This document shows positions 42,901-52,672 of a DNA stretch of 64,000 bases, piece by piece. This DNA is from Pseudoxanthomonas sp. Root630 (GTDB lineage Bacteria; Pseudomonadota; Gammaproteobacteria; Xanthomonadales; Xanthomonadaceae), in the NCBI RefSeq assembly GCF_001427585.1, contig NZ_LMGY01000017.1:235863-299862 (forward strand), written 5' to 3'. The translations under genes were made by a program, and so were the position numbers. The notes under the pieces are model-generated. The model saw nothing but the letters and a program-made list of their open reading frames with translations, was not told where the DNA came from and ran no database searches. Each line of letters starts with the position of its first letter. Position 1 is the stretch's first letter.

Positions 42901-42960
42901 GCCTAACGCCTGAGTTAAGCCGACCCGCGAAGCGGGTTCGGCTTGAATGAATTGTTAGGC
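42901..42960 (-). repeat. attC 1 (closest to attI)
   Basis: The best-preserved copy: 60 bp from GCCTAAC (42901) to GTTAGGC (42960) with a near-perfect inverted core AGCCGACCCGCGAAGCGGGT and the usual GAATGAATT asymmetry. Confidence 0.93.
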
Positions 42961-43359
42961 CCCCAGCCCTGGAGACTGAGCGGCCCGGCCGAGGAAGGCA
43001 AAGATGCCCGTCAGAGCCACGTAGATCAAGCCAATGATTGCGCCAAGTGAAGCATAGGATGTGGCCGAGAGCGAACCTTTAACTCTGTCAGTACCTGCGC
43101 ACTCCAGCGCGCTTCTCTGTCGAGATGCGACCATTAGTATGTATGCGTAGAACGCAGCGACTGCGGCAAGCAGAATAGCTTTTGGCACCAGCAGTGGGCC
43201 AATGAGCAAGGCAATGGGGCCGAGCGGGTAAAGCAGAACCAGCCAGTCGAGCTGTGAAGATTGCTTGAACTCCAAACGCACGGCTGACTCTCGGCGTAGC
43301 GCAACGAACGTGCGAATGCCAAGAACCAAGAGGACGATGAGTAAAGTCACTCCTAACAT
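42955..43359 (-). CDS. Integron cassette 1 protein, multi-helix membrane protein
   Basis: The 134-residue product has four hydrophobic segments: LLIVLLVLGIRTFVALR (2-20), a pair WLVLLYPLGPIALLIG and ILLAAVAAFYAYILMVA (about 39-77), and IIGLIYVALTGIFAFLG near 115. It is intact, and the stop is in the attC. As the first cassette after attI it would be the best expressed from an integron promoter. No known family. Confidence 0.68.
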   Translation of the reverse strand: MLGVTLLIVLLVLGIRTFVALRRESAVRLEFKQSSQLDWLVLLYPLGPIALLIGPLLVPKAILLAAVAAFYAYILMVASRQRSALECAGTDRVKGSLSATSYASLGAIIGLIYVALTGIFAFLGRAAQSPGLGA

Positions 43360-43363
43360 GGGT

Positions 43364-43402
43364 GCCTAACGCCTATTAGACCCCTGCGTGGGGTGTGGCC
43401 CC
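43364..43402 (-). other. attI-like junction of the integron
   Basis: The last cassette boundary box GCCTAAC (43364-43370) is followed not by an attC but by unrelated sequence (GCCTATTAGACCCCTGCGTG onwards) containing the inverted pair CCCCTGCGTGGGG. This is where the primary attI recombination site should be. Confidence 0.55.
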
Positions 43403-43432
43403 ATTCTGGGTCGGGGTCGTCCTACCCGTCAA
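43403..43432 (-). promoter_or_regulatory. Putative integron cassette promoter (Pc)
   Basis: Leftward TTGACG (43427-43432) with an 18-nt spacer and CAGAAT (43403-43408) lies just outside the attI junction and points into the array. The -35 matches consensus in five of six positions. In integrons Pc is found in this place or inside intI. This is a visual match, not tested. Confidence 0.4.
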
Positions 43433-43591
43433 TCGGGAGAAATGCCAGCAGCATCAAGGGTTTTGGCCGATGCGTTGCTCGCTGTCGCGTGCAACCGTGA
43501 TCGCGTTATCCGGCATGGAGGCGGTGCGATGCGATACGGCGGCGACGGTGTGGTGCTGGCGGTGGGGCAGGCGCGGCGCGGCGCGCGCGGG

Positions 43592-43750
43592 TTGATCGCC
43601 ACACACCTGATCGAAGCAGGCTGCGACATCCGCACCGTGCAGGAACTGCTCGGCCACAAGGATGTCTCGACCACCCAGATCTACACGCATGTGTTGAACC
43701 GGGGTGCGGGTGCCGTGCGTAGTCCGCTGGATCGCACCGATGGCGGGTGA
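43592..43750 (+). pseudogene. intI: Integron integrase IntI, C-terminal remnant
   Basis: Codons from 43592 encode [20 protein letters not shown], then [16 protein letters not shown] and a VRSPLD ending. This is the last third of the IntI catalytic domain with its HxxR second-half context lost, the second His (ELLGH) kept and the nucleophile Tyr (IYTHV) kept. Only ~220 bp separate it from the attI junction, against ~1 kb for a complete gene. The N-terminus, first catalytic Arg and the IntI-specific patch are missing. Its orientation, away from the cassettes, is normal for an integron. Confidence 0.85.
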
Positions 43751-46133
43751 GGCGACACCGGCCCGGTCCATGCCGCCATTGGGATTGGCGTGCGCGTTGG
43801 CTTGGCTCATCGGCGCGGCAGGCGTCTTGTGGCGGAGCGAACTGCCCGGCGTGGCCGCGCTGTGGACCGGTCTGGCCGTGGGATTGGGGTGGTGGGTCGC
43901 GCCCACACGATGGCGCTGGTTCGGCGCGGCGCTGGTCGGTCTTGCCTGGACGGGGCTGCATGCCGGCTGGAGCCTGCAGTCGCAACTGCCGGTGGCATGG
44001 GAAGGGCGGGAGATCGTCGTCACCGGTCGCGTCGATGGCTTGCCCGAGCCGGAGGCGCGCCGTACCCGCTTTCTCTTTCGCATCGACGACGGTGCCGACC
44101 AGCCGCTGCCGCTGCGGGGCCGGACGGTGCGTGTCGCGTGGTACGACGAGCACGGCGCCGAGACGATCGGCCCCCGCCGCGCGCTTGGCGCAGGCGAGCG
44201 ATGGCGCTTCCACCTGCGGGTGAGGGCGCCGCGTGGGCTGGCCAATCCCGGCGGCTTCGATGCCGAACGGTACGCCATGGCGCAGCGGATCAGCGCGACT
44301 GGCTACGTGCGCGCCCCGGAACGCGCAATGAGGCTCGAAGCGGGCAGCGGCCTCGATGCATGGCGGTCCAGGATGTCCGCCCGCATCGAAGCCGGAGCGC
44401 CTGCTGCGTCGAACAGGTTCGTGCGCGCGCTTGCGCTCGGGGATACGCGTGGCTTGTCGCAGGACGATTGGCAGGTGTTGCGGGCCGCAGGGCTCACGCA
44501 CCTGATCGCGATCTCCGGTTTCCATGTCGGCCTGGTGGCGGGTGCCTTCGCCCTGCTGGCGGTCTTGGCGTGGCGACTGTTCCCGGCGCTCGCGCGCCGC
44601 ATGCCACGGCCGCAGGCCATCGGGTGGCTGGCGTTGGCCGGGGCGCTCGGCTACGCGGCGGTGGCGGGGTTCGCGCTGCCCACGTTGCGCACCGTGCTGA
44701 TGATCGCGGTGGTGGTGCTGGCGCGTACGTCGCGGCGTCCTGCGCGGGTGGTGGATGCGCTGGTGCTGGCGATGCTCGCCATGCTCGTATGCGATCCGCT
44801 GTCGCTGCTGGCGCCCGGTTTCTGGCTGAGCTTCGCCGGGGTCGCCTGGCTGGCGTGGTGCCTGCCGGCGTCGCTGCACTGGGCGAAAGCGTTCCTGCCG
44901 GCACAGGGCGTCGCAACGCTGGGGCTGTTGCCGTTGACGGCGGTGCTGTTCGGACAGGCATCGCTGGCCGGCCCGCTCGCGAACCTGGTGGCGATCCCGT
45001 GGTGGAGCCTCGTCGTCGTGCCGCTGTCCCTGGTCGGCACGGTGGGGGAATGGGTCCATCCCGGTGCCGGCGGCGTGGCGTGGCGTTGGGCGGCGACGTG
45101 CTTTGACCTGACCTGGCCTGCCTTCACGTGGCTCGCGAACAGCCGCTTCGCCCTGTGGTGGTTGCCGGAGCCTTCCGTGTGGGCATTGCCCCTGGCGCTG
45201 ATGGGCGCCGCCTTCATCCTGCTGCCGAAGGGAGTGCCGGGAAAGATGCTGGCCTCCGTGCTGTGGTTGCCGCTGCTGTGGCCCGACCGCGGGTTGCCGC
45301 GCGAAGGCGAGATGGAACTGGTAGTGCTCGATGTCGGGCAGGGGCTTTCCGTCGTGGTGCGGACCGCGAACCATGCACTGTTGTACGACGCCGGGCCTGC
45401 GGTGGAGGAAGGGTTCGACGCAGGCGAGCGGGCGGTCGTGCCGGCACTGCGGGCCCTCGGTGTGCCCCGCCTTGACGCGCTGGTCGTCAGCCACGGCGAC
45501 AACGACCACGCCGGAGGCGTCCCGGCGGTCCGTGAATCCGTGCCCGTGGCGATCACGCTGGCGCCCGCGGGATCGCCCGTCGAGGGCGACGCACCGTGCC
45601 TCGGCGGCGCGGCCTGGCGTTGGGATGGCGTGGAGTTCCGCTTCCTCCACCCGCCGCCGCATTTTCCCTACTTCGGCAACGAGGCGAGCTGCGTCCTGCG
45701 GATAGGTACGACGCAGGGTGCGGTGCTGCTGCCGGGCGACATCGGCACGCAGATCGAAGCCGGGCTGGTGCGCAGGCAGGCCGCCTGGCTGCGGAGTGAC
45801 GTGGTCGTCCTGCCGCATCACGGCAGTGCCGGTTCGTCGGCGGGCAGCTTCGTCCGTGCCACGGGTGCGCGCCTGGCGGTGGGCTCCAGCGGGTTCGGCA
45901 ACCGGTTCCGCCACCCGCGGGAGGACGTGGTCGCCCGATGGCGCGAGGCCGGCGCCGAAGTGCTGGATACGCAATCCAGCGGCGCCGTGCGCATCTGGCT
46001 GGGACGCGACGGGCTGTCGGTCCGTGAGCGGCGTCACGACCGGGCGCGCCCGTGGGACGCCGTGCGGCGCCAGCGGGCCGGTGGGCTATCCTATCGGCCT
46101 GAAGACGGACGGCCCGATGCGCCGGAGGACTGA
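43740..46133 (+). CDS. comEC: DNA internalization-related competence protein ComEC/Rec2
   Basis: The 797-residue protein has an N-terminal DUF4131/OB-like domain after three helices (to about 190), the competence membrane domain with [18 protein letters not shown] (about 250-267), and a C-terminal metallo-beta-lactamase domain with HGDNDHAGG (about 585) and LPHHGS (about 692). It forms the inner-membrane channel for transforming single-stranded DNA. The ATG at 43740 overlaps the intI remnant by 11 nt, so the integron lies immediately upstream; ATG 43770 is an alternative. Confidence 0.93.
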   Translation: MAGEATPARSMPPLGLACALAWLIGAAGVLWRSELPGVAALWTGLAVGLGWWVAPTRWRWFGAALVGLAWTGLHAGWSLQSQLPVAWEGREIVVTGRVDGLPEPEARRTRFLFRIDDGADQPLPLRGRTVRVAWYDEHGAETIGPRRALGAGERWRFHLRVRAPRGLANPGGFDAERYAMAQRISATGYVRAPERAMRLEAGSGLDAWRSRMSARIEAGAPAASNRFVRALALGDTRGLSQDDWQVLRAAGLTHLIAISGFHVGLVAGAFALLAVLAWRLFPALARRMPRPQAIGWLALAGALGYAAVAGFALPTLRTVLMIAVVVLARTSRRPARVVDALVLAMLAMLVCDPLSLLAPGFWLSFAGVAWLAWCLPASLHWAKAFLPAQGVATLGLLPLTAVLFGQASLAGPLANLVAIPWWSLVVVPLSLVGTVGEWVHPGAGGVAWRWAATCFDLTWPAFTWLANSRFALWWLPEPSVWALPLALMGAAFILLPKGVPGKMLASVLWLPLLWPDRGLPREGEMELVVLDVGQGLSVVVRTANHALLYDAGPAVEEGFDAGERAVVPALRALGVPRLDALVVSHGDNDHAGGVPAVRESVPVAITLAPAGSPVEGDAPCLGGAAWRWDGVEFRFLHPPPHFPYFGNEASCVLRIGTTQGAVLLPGDIGTQIEAGLVRRQAAWLRSDVVVLPHHGSAGSSAGSFVRATGARLAVGSSGFGNRFRHPREDVVARWREAGAEVLDTQSSGAVRIWLGRDGLSVRERRHDRARPWDAVRRQRAGGLSYRPEDGRPDAPED

Positions 46134-46135
46134 AC

Positions 46136-46789
46136 GTGCTGGAACTGGTGAAGGCCGGCGGTTGGCCGATGATCCCGCTGCTGCTGCTCGGCGTGTTGGC
46201 GCTGGCCATCGTGGTGGAACGCTTCTGGTCGCTGCGCCGCAAGGAGATCCTGCCGCCCGGGCTGGGCGAGGAAGTCCGCACCTGGGCCGCCCGCGGCCAG
46301 TTGGAGCCGGCCCACATCGAATCCCTGCGCCGGAACTCGCCGCTGGGTGAACTGCTGGCGGCGGCGCTGGACGTGCGGAACAAGCCGCGCGACCAGATCC
46401 GTGAGCGCATCGAGGACACCGGTCGCCATCTGGTCCATCGCATGGAGAAGTTCCTCAATGCGCTGGGCAGCATCGCGTCCGCCGGCCCGCTGCTGGGCCT
46501 GCTGGGTACCGTGGTGGGCATGATCCAGATGTTCCTGGGCATCCAGGACAGCGGCGTTGGCGACGTCAATGCGCTGGCCGGCGGCATCGGCAAGGCGCTG
46601 GTGTGCGCGGCGGCGGGCATGATCGTCGCGATTCCGGCCCTGCTGTTCCACCGCTACTTCCGTGGCCGGGTGACCGGCTACGTGATGGAGATGGAAAAGG
46701 AAGCCAGCGCCCTGGTGGATGCCCTGGAGGCCCGCCATCCGCGCGCGGTGCCGCGTCCGGCGGCCACGCCGGCAGCGACGGGTTCCTGA
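46136..46789 (+). CDS. exbB: MotA/TolQ/ExbB proton channel family protein
   Basis: The 217-residue protein has three membrane helices, the first at 13-30 (PLLLLGVLALAIVVERFW) and the second and third in SIASAGPLLGLLGTVVGMI (about 115-133) and LVCAAAGMIVAIPALLFHRY (about 158-177). These are the family's proton-path segments. With ExbD it converts proton motive force into movement of an envelope partner. No tonB follows directly, so it may serve TonB encoded elsewhere or another partner. It begins 3 nt after comEC. Confidence 0.9.
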   Translation: MLELVKAGGWPMIPLLLLGVLALAIVVERFWSLRRKEILPPGLGEEVRTWAARGQLEPAHIESLRRNSPLGELLAAALDVRNKPRDQIRERIEDTGRHLVHRMEKFLNALGSIASAGPLLGLLGTVVGMIQMFLGIQDSGVGDVNALAGGIGKALVCAAAGMIVAIPALLFHRYFRGRVTGYVMEMEKEASALVDALEARHPRAVPRPAATPAATGS

Positions 46790-46798
46790 GGCCGCCGC

Positions 46799-47217
46799 AT
46801 GCGCATCCGTGACGACCGCGCGCAGGACGAGCCCGACCTCAACCTGGTGCCGCTGATCGACGTGATCCTGGTACTGATCATCTTCTTCGTGATCACCACC
46901 ACCTTCGACGCGCGCTCGATGCTGCAGCTGCAGCTGCCCAGCGCGAACGGCGAACCCGTTGCCGCGCAGGTCAAGGCACTGAGCGTGCTGGTGAATGCGG
47001 ATGGCCGTTACTTCGTGGACGAACACGAAGTGCTGCGCACCGACATCGACGCGCTCAAGCAGACCCTCGAGCAGGTGGCGGGCAGCGATCGCAGCCGGCC
47101 TGTCCTGCTGCGCGCGGATGCCCGCACCCCCCACCAGGCGGTGGTCACCGCGCTGGATGCGCTGGGCCAGCTGGGGTTCCGCCGGATCAACATCGCCACG
47201 GCGCCGGAGGCGCGGAA

Positions 47218-47221
<4 letters not shown>
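46799..47221 (+). CDS. exbD: Biopolymer transport protein ExbD/TolR
   Basis: A 140-residue protein with one helix (LNLVPLIDVILVLIIFFVIT, about 14-33), which has the essential Asp in PLIDV, and a periplasmic domain. It pairs with the preceding ExbB. Its stop overlaps the GTG start of msbA (GTGA), tying the pair to the lipid A genes. Confidence 0.92.
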
Positions 47222-48968
<1,747 letters not shown>

Positions 48969-48972
<4 letters not shown>

Positions 48973-49979
48973 GCAAGCGCGTGGCGCAGACCCCCGCTTA
49001 CTGGTTCGGCGACGCCCCCGTGCCCCTCTGGGCCCGCATGCTGTCCGGCGTCTACGCGGCACTCATCGCCTTGCGGTTGCGGCTCTATCGCGCGGGCTTC
49101 CTGCGCCGCCTGGGCGTGGGCGTGCCGGTGATCGTGGTGGGCAACATCACCGCAGGCGGCACCGGCAAGACGCCGCTGACCATCGCGCTGGTGGAACGCT
49201 TGCGCGCCGCGGGGTTCAAGCCCGGCGTCGCCAGCCGCGGCTATGGCCGTCGCGATGAAGCGACGCCGCGCTGGGTCGATGCCGCGACCGCCGCCGAAGA
49301 CGGGGGCGACGAGCCCCTGCTGATCGCGCGCCAGACCGGTACGCGCGTCCGCGTCGACCGCGATCGCGTGGCGGCGGCGCGCGCCCTCGCCACGGCCGGC
49401 TGCAACGTGATCGTCTGCGACGACGGCCTTCAGCACTACCGTTTGCGGCGCGACATCGAGATCGAGGTCATCGACGGCGCGCGTCGATACGGCAACGGCC
49501 GGATGATGCCGGCGGGGCCGTTGCGCGAGCCGGTGGCGCGCTCGGCCGATTGCGATTTCCGCGTGGTCAACCTGGCTTCTCCCGAGGCCGAGGCGGCCTT
49601 CGGTGAATGGCCGATGCAACTGCAGTCCGAGGTCGCGGTACCGCTGCGGGGCGGGCGCCCGCGCGCGCTCGCTTCGTTCGCAGGCCAGCGGGTGCATGCG
49701 GTCGCGGGCATCGGTCACCCGGCGCGCTTCTTCGCCATGTTGCGGGCGTGGGGCCTGGGCGTGGTGCCGCATGCCTTCGCCGATCACCACGACTACCGCG
49801 CGGAGGATTTCGCGTTCGGCAGCGAACTCCCCGTGCTGATGACCGAGAAGGACGCCGTGAAGTGCACCGCCTTCGCCAACGATTGGTTCTACAGCGTGCC
49901 AGTCGCCGCCCAGCTCCCGGAAGCCTTCTGGATCGCCCTGCTCGACAAGCTGGGCGCACCGCCGCGTCCGTCTCCCTGA
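48969..49979 (+). CDS. lpxK: Tetraacyldisaccharide 4'-kinase
   Basis: A 336-residue kinase that phosphorylates the lipid A disaccharide at the 4' position. It has the P-loop [15 protein letters not shown] (about 57-71), [11 protein letters not shown] (about 147-157, catalytic Asp) and [17 protein letters not shown] start overlapping msbA by 4 nt. N-terminal membrane-associated helix as expected. Confidence 0.95.
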
Positions 49980-50002
49980 CCTTGTTGCCGGTGTCCATCG
50001 CC

Positions 50003-50764
50003 ATGCCACCTTTCGTCGTCGCCATTCCCGCCCGTTACGCCGCTTCGCGACTGCCGGGCAAACCGCTGCGTCTGCTCGGCGGCACGCCGCTGGTGGTGCA
50101 CGTTGCGCGACGGGCACTGGCGGCCGGCGCGCAGCAGGTCTGGGTCGCTACCGACGATGCGCGCATCCGGGATGCGCTTGCCGGGACCGAGGTGCAGGTG
50201 GCGATGACATCCGAGCGCCATGCCTCGGGCAGCGATCGCTTGGCCGAATGCGCCGACATCGCCGGCTGGGACGACGAAGCGCTGGTGGTGAACCTGCAAG
50301 GCGACGAGCCTTTCGCGCCGCCCGCCGGCATCCGCGCCGTGGCCGAAGCGCTGGCGGGCAGCGGCGCCCCCATGGCGACGCTGGCGGTGCCCATCGAGGA
50401 CGCGGCCACGCTGTTCGACCCGAATGCCGTGAAGCTGGTACGCGCGGCCAATGGCGACGCGCTGTATTTCAGCCGGGCGCCGATTCCGTGGCACCGCGAT
50501 GGCTTCGCGCATTCGCGCGAGGTATTGCCGCCGGGGCAGTGGCTGCGGCACATCGGCATCTATGCCTATCGGGCGGGCTTCCTGCGTCGCTTCTCCACGC
50601 TTCCGCCAGGCCGCCTGGAACAGGTGGAATCGCTCGAACAGCTTCGGGTGCTGGAAGCGGGTCATCGGATCGCCGTGGCCCTGACCCCGGCGCCGTTCCC
50701 GCCCGGCGTCGACACCCCCGAGGACCTGGCCCGCGCCGAAGTCCTGCTCCAGGGCGGCGCGTGA
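50003..50764 (+). CDS. kdsB: 3-deoxy-manno-octulosonate cytidylyltransferase
   Basis: The 253-residue enzyme activates Kdo to CMP-Kdo for lipopolysaccharide synthesis. The N-terminal [14 protein letters not shown] (about 8-21) is the CTP-binding signature. Also present are [13 protein letters not shown] and VNLQGDEPF (metal-binding Asp at about 97), [12 protein letters not shown] and [14 protein letters not shown]. Start at 50003 is the ATG giving this N-terminus. It overlaps the next gene by 4 nt. Confidence 0.95.
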   Translation: MPPFVVAIPARYAASRLPGKPLRLLGGTPLVVHVARRALAAGAQQVWVATDDARIRDALAGTEVQVAMTSERHASGSDRLAECADIAGWDDEALVVNLQGDEPFAPPAGIRAVAEALAGSGAPMATLAVPIEDAATLFDPNAVKLVRAANGDALYFSRAPIPWHRDGFAHSREVLPPGQWLRHIGIYAYRAGFLRRFSTLPPGRLEQVESLEQLRVLEAGHRIAVALTPAPFPPGVDTPEDLARAEVLLQGGA

Positions 50765-51225
50765 AGTTGTTGGTCGTGTGCCTGGGCAACATCTGCCGCT
50801 CGCCGATGGCGGAGGGTGCGCTGCGGGCGCGCCTGGACGCAGCGCCATTGGCGGGGCGGGTAGAGGTCGATTCGGCCGGCACCGGCGGCTGGCACGCGGG
50901 CGAAGCCCCGGATCGTCGTGCCATCGCCTGCGCCCGCAGCCATGGCGTGGACATCGGTGGCCAGCGTGCCCGCCAACTGCGGCCTGCCGACTTCGACGAC
51001 TACGACTGGCTCCTGTGCGCCGATGCCGACAACCTGCGCGATGTCCGCAAGCTGGCGCCGGCCGCGCGCCGCGACCGGGCCGTCCTGCTGCTGGACTGGG
51101 CCGGGATCGAGCCCGGCGGCGAGGTGCCCGACCCTTATACGGGCGGGCCGGAAGACTTCCGCCGAGTCTGGCAATTGGTCGATTCCGCCGCACAGGCGGT
51201 CGTGGCCCGGCTCTCCATCACCTGA
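50761..51225 (+). CDS. Low-molecular-weight protein-tyrosine phosphatase
   Basis: The 154-residue enzyme has the P-loop [10 protein letters not shown] (C-X5-R-S, Cys at about 7) at its N-terminus and the general-acid loop DPYTG near 123. The [10 protein letters not shown] motif is typical. It starts with GTG inside the kdsB stop. Bacterial members act on tyrosine kinases of exopolysaccharide export, but no wzc-like kinase is near. Co-transcription with the lipid A genes is likely. Confidence 0.92.
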   Translation: MKLLVVCLGNICRSPMAEGALRARLDAAPLAGRVEVDSAGTGGWHAGEAPDRRAIACARSHGVDIGGQRARQLRPADFDDYDWLLCADADNLRDVRKLAPAARRDRAVLLLDWAGIEPGGEVPDPYTGGPEDFRRVWQLVDSAAQAVVARLSIT

Positions 51226-51247
51226 GACTTGGGCATAATCAGGGACG

Positions 51248-52672
51248 ATGACGGACATGACCTTGGCCCCCGAACTGCCGCGTGGCCTCCAGTGGCTGAA
51301 TGCGCCGGCGACCACGCTGCACGAGCAGCGGGGCCGGATCGTTGCGCTGGTGTTCGTCAACAGCGCCTCGGCCTGGTGCGCACAGCGCCTGAATGACCTG
51401 GCCGTGCTTCAGGCCAGGTACCTGGGCCGCCTGCAGGCACTGGCCATCCATGTGCCGCGCTTCGACAGCGAGCGCGACCCCCAGCAAGCCCTCAAGCGCC
51501 TGCGCCGGCACGGCAATGTGCTGCCGCTGGCGCACGACGCCGACTGGGTCGCCTGGCAGCGCTACGGCGTGGACGCCTGGCCGACGGTGCTCCTGATCGA
51601 TGGCGAAGGCCAGGTCCGGCACCGGGCCATCGGCGCCGACGGCCTGCAGGATCTCGAGCGGCAGATCGCCCGCCTGTGCGATGGCCTGCACGCGCCGCCG
51701 GACGACGACCTGCGGAGCTTCCGGGAGTCCCACCCCGAGCCGCGCATGCCGTTGTGTTTCCCCACCGGCCTGGTGGCCACGCCGGATCGCCTGTTCGTGG
51801 CGGACAGCGGCCACCACCGCGTGCTGGAGTGCAATCACCAGGGGCGGGTGATCCGGCAGTTCGGCATGGGCACGGCGGACTTCGCCGATGGCGAGCTCAA
51901 CCACGCGGCCTTCCGTCGGCCGCAGGGGCTGGCGCTGGTGCGCGAGTCGCTCTACGTCGCGGATACGGGCAACCATGCGCTGCGTCGCATCAACCTGCCC
52001 ACCAGCACGGTGGACACGCTGTGCGGCAACGGTCGCGCCGGCGAGCCGACCGACGGCGTGGTCGACGTGGCGCGGAACGTGGCGCTGAACCAGCCGCAGG
52101 CGCTGGTGGTGAACAACAACCAGATATTCCTGGCCATGGCCGGGGACAACCGGGTCTGGAGCTATGACCTGGGCACGCGCGAACTCCGCGCACGCGCGGG
52201 TTCCGGGCAACTCGATGTCCGCGACGGCAGCGGCCCCATGGCGGCGTTCGCGCAGCCGGCAGGACTGACGGCGGTGCTGCAGACGCTGTACGTCTGCGAT
52301 GCCGTGGGTTCGTCGCTGCGCTCCATGCAGTTGCGCGGCGATACCGTGCAGACGCTCGTGGGGCAGAACGCGTGGACGTTCGGTGCGGAGGATGGCCCGC
52401 GCGAAGGCGCGCGCCTGCAGCATCCCCAGGCGATCGCGCTGAGTCCCGACGCGCCGGTCATGTGGATCGCCGACAGCGGCAACGGCAGCCTGCGCACGCT
52501 GAGGCTCGGTGGCGGCGAGCTGACCACCGTCGCGCTGCCACGCAGCCTGCACGGGCCTGCGGGCCTTTCCATCGCGGCCGGTGCGGTCTGGATCGCCGAG
52601 ACCGACGCCCATGCGGTCCTGCGCTACGATATCGCCACCGGCGAATTGAGCCACGTTCCGATCGACGAATGA
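51248..52672 (+). CDS. Thioredoxin-like/NHL-repeat protein (NHLRC2-like)
   Basis: A 474-residue cytosolic protein with an N-terminal thioredoxin-like fold (about 20-140). In place of CXXC it has SASAWCAQRL, a single Cys; the cis-Pro loop is DAWPTVLL. A six-bladed NHL propeller follows (about 165-474; repeated motifs such as LFVADSGHHRVLE, LYVADTGNHALRRI, MWIADSGNGSLRTL). This domain pair is the NHLRC2 plan. Redox activity by CXXC is excluded; binding is more likely. Its stop overlaps uvrC (ATGA). Confidence 0.85.
   Translation: MTDMTLAPELPRGLQWLNAPATTLHEQRGRIVALVFVNSASAWCAQRLNDLAVLQARYLGRLQALAIHVPRFDSERDPQQALKRLRRHGNVLPLAHDADWVAWQRYGVDAWPTVLLIDGEGQVRHRAIGADGLQDLERQIARLCDGLHAPPDDDLRSFRESHPEPRMPLCFPTGLVATPDRLFVADSGHHRVLECNHQGRVIRQFGMGTADFADGELNHAAFRRPQGLALVRESLYVADTGNHALRRINLPTSTVDTLCGNGRAGEPTDGVVDVARNVALNQPQALVVNNNQIFLAMAGDNRVWSYDLGTRELRARAGSGQLDVRDGSGPMAAFAQPAGLTAVLQTLYVCDAVGSSLRSMQLRGDTVQTLVGQNAWTFGAEDGPREGARLQHPQAIALSPDAPVMWIADSGNGSLRTLRLGGGELTTVALPRSLHGPAGLSIAAGAVWIAETDAHAVLRYDIATGELSHVPIDE

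Noticed and set aside
43445-43590. Possible N-terminal IntI sequence before the remnant
   Set aside because: Read in all forward frames, this stretch shows none of the IntI N-domain patterns (such as RYLHYS or TEEAYV), so only the C-terminal part is called.
43506-46037. An 843-codon leftward frame opposite comEC
   Set aside because: It covers the intI remnant and comEC in antisense with low-complexity Arg/Gln/Pro composition.
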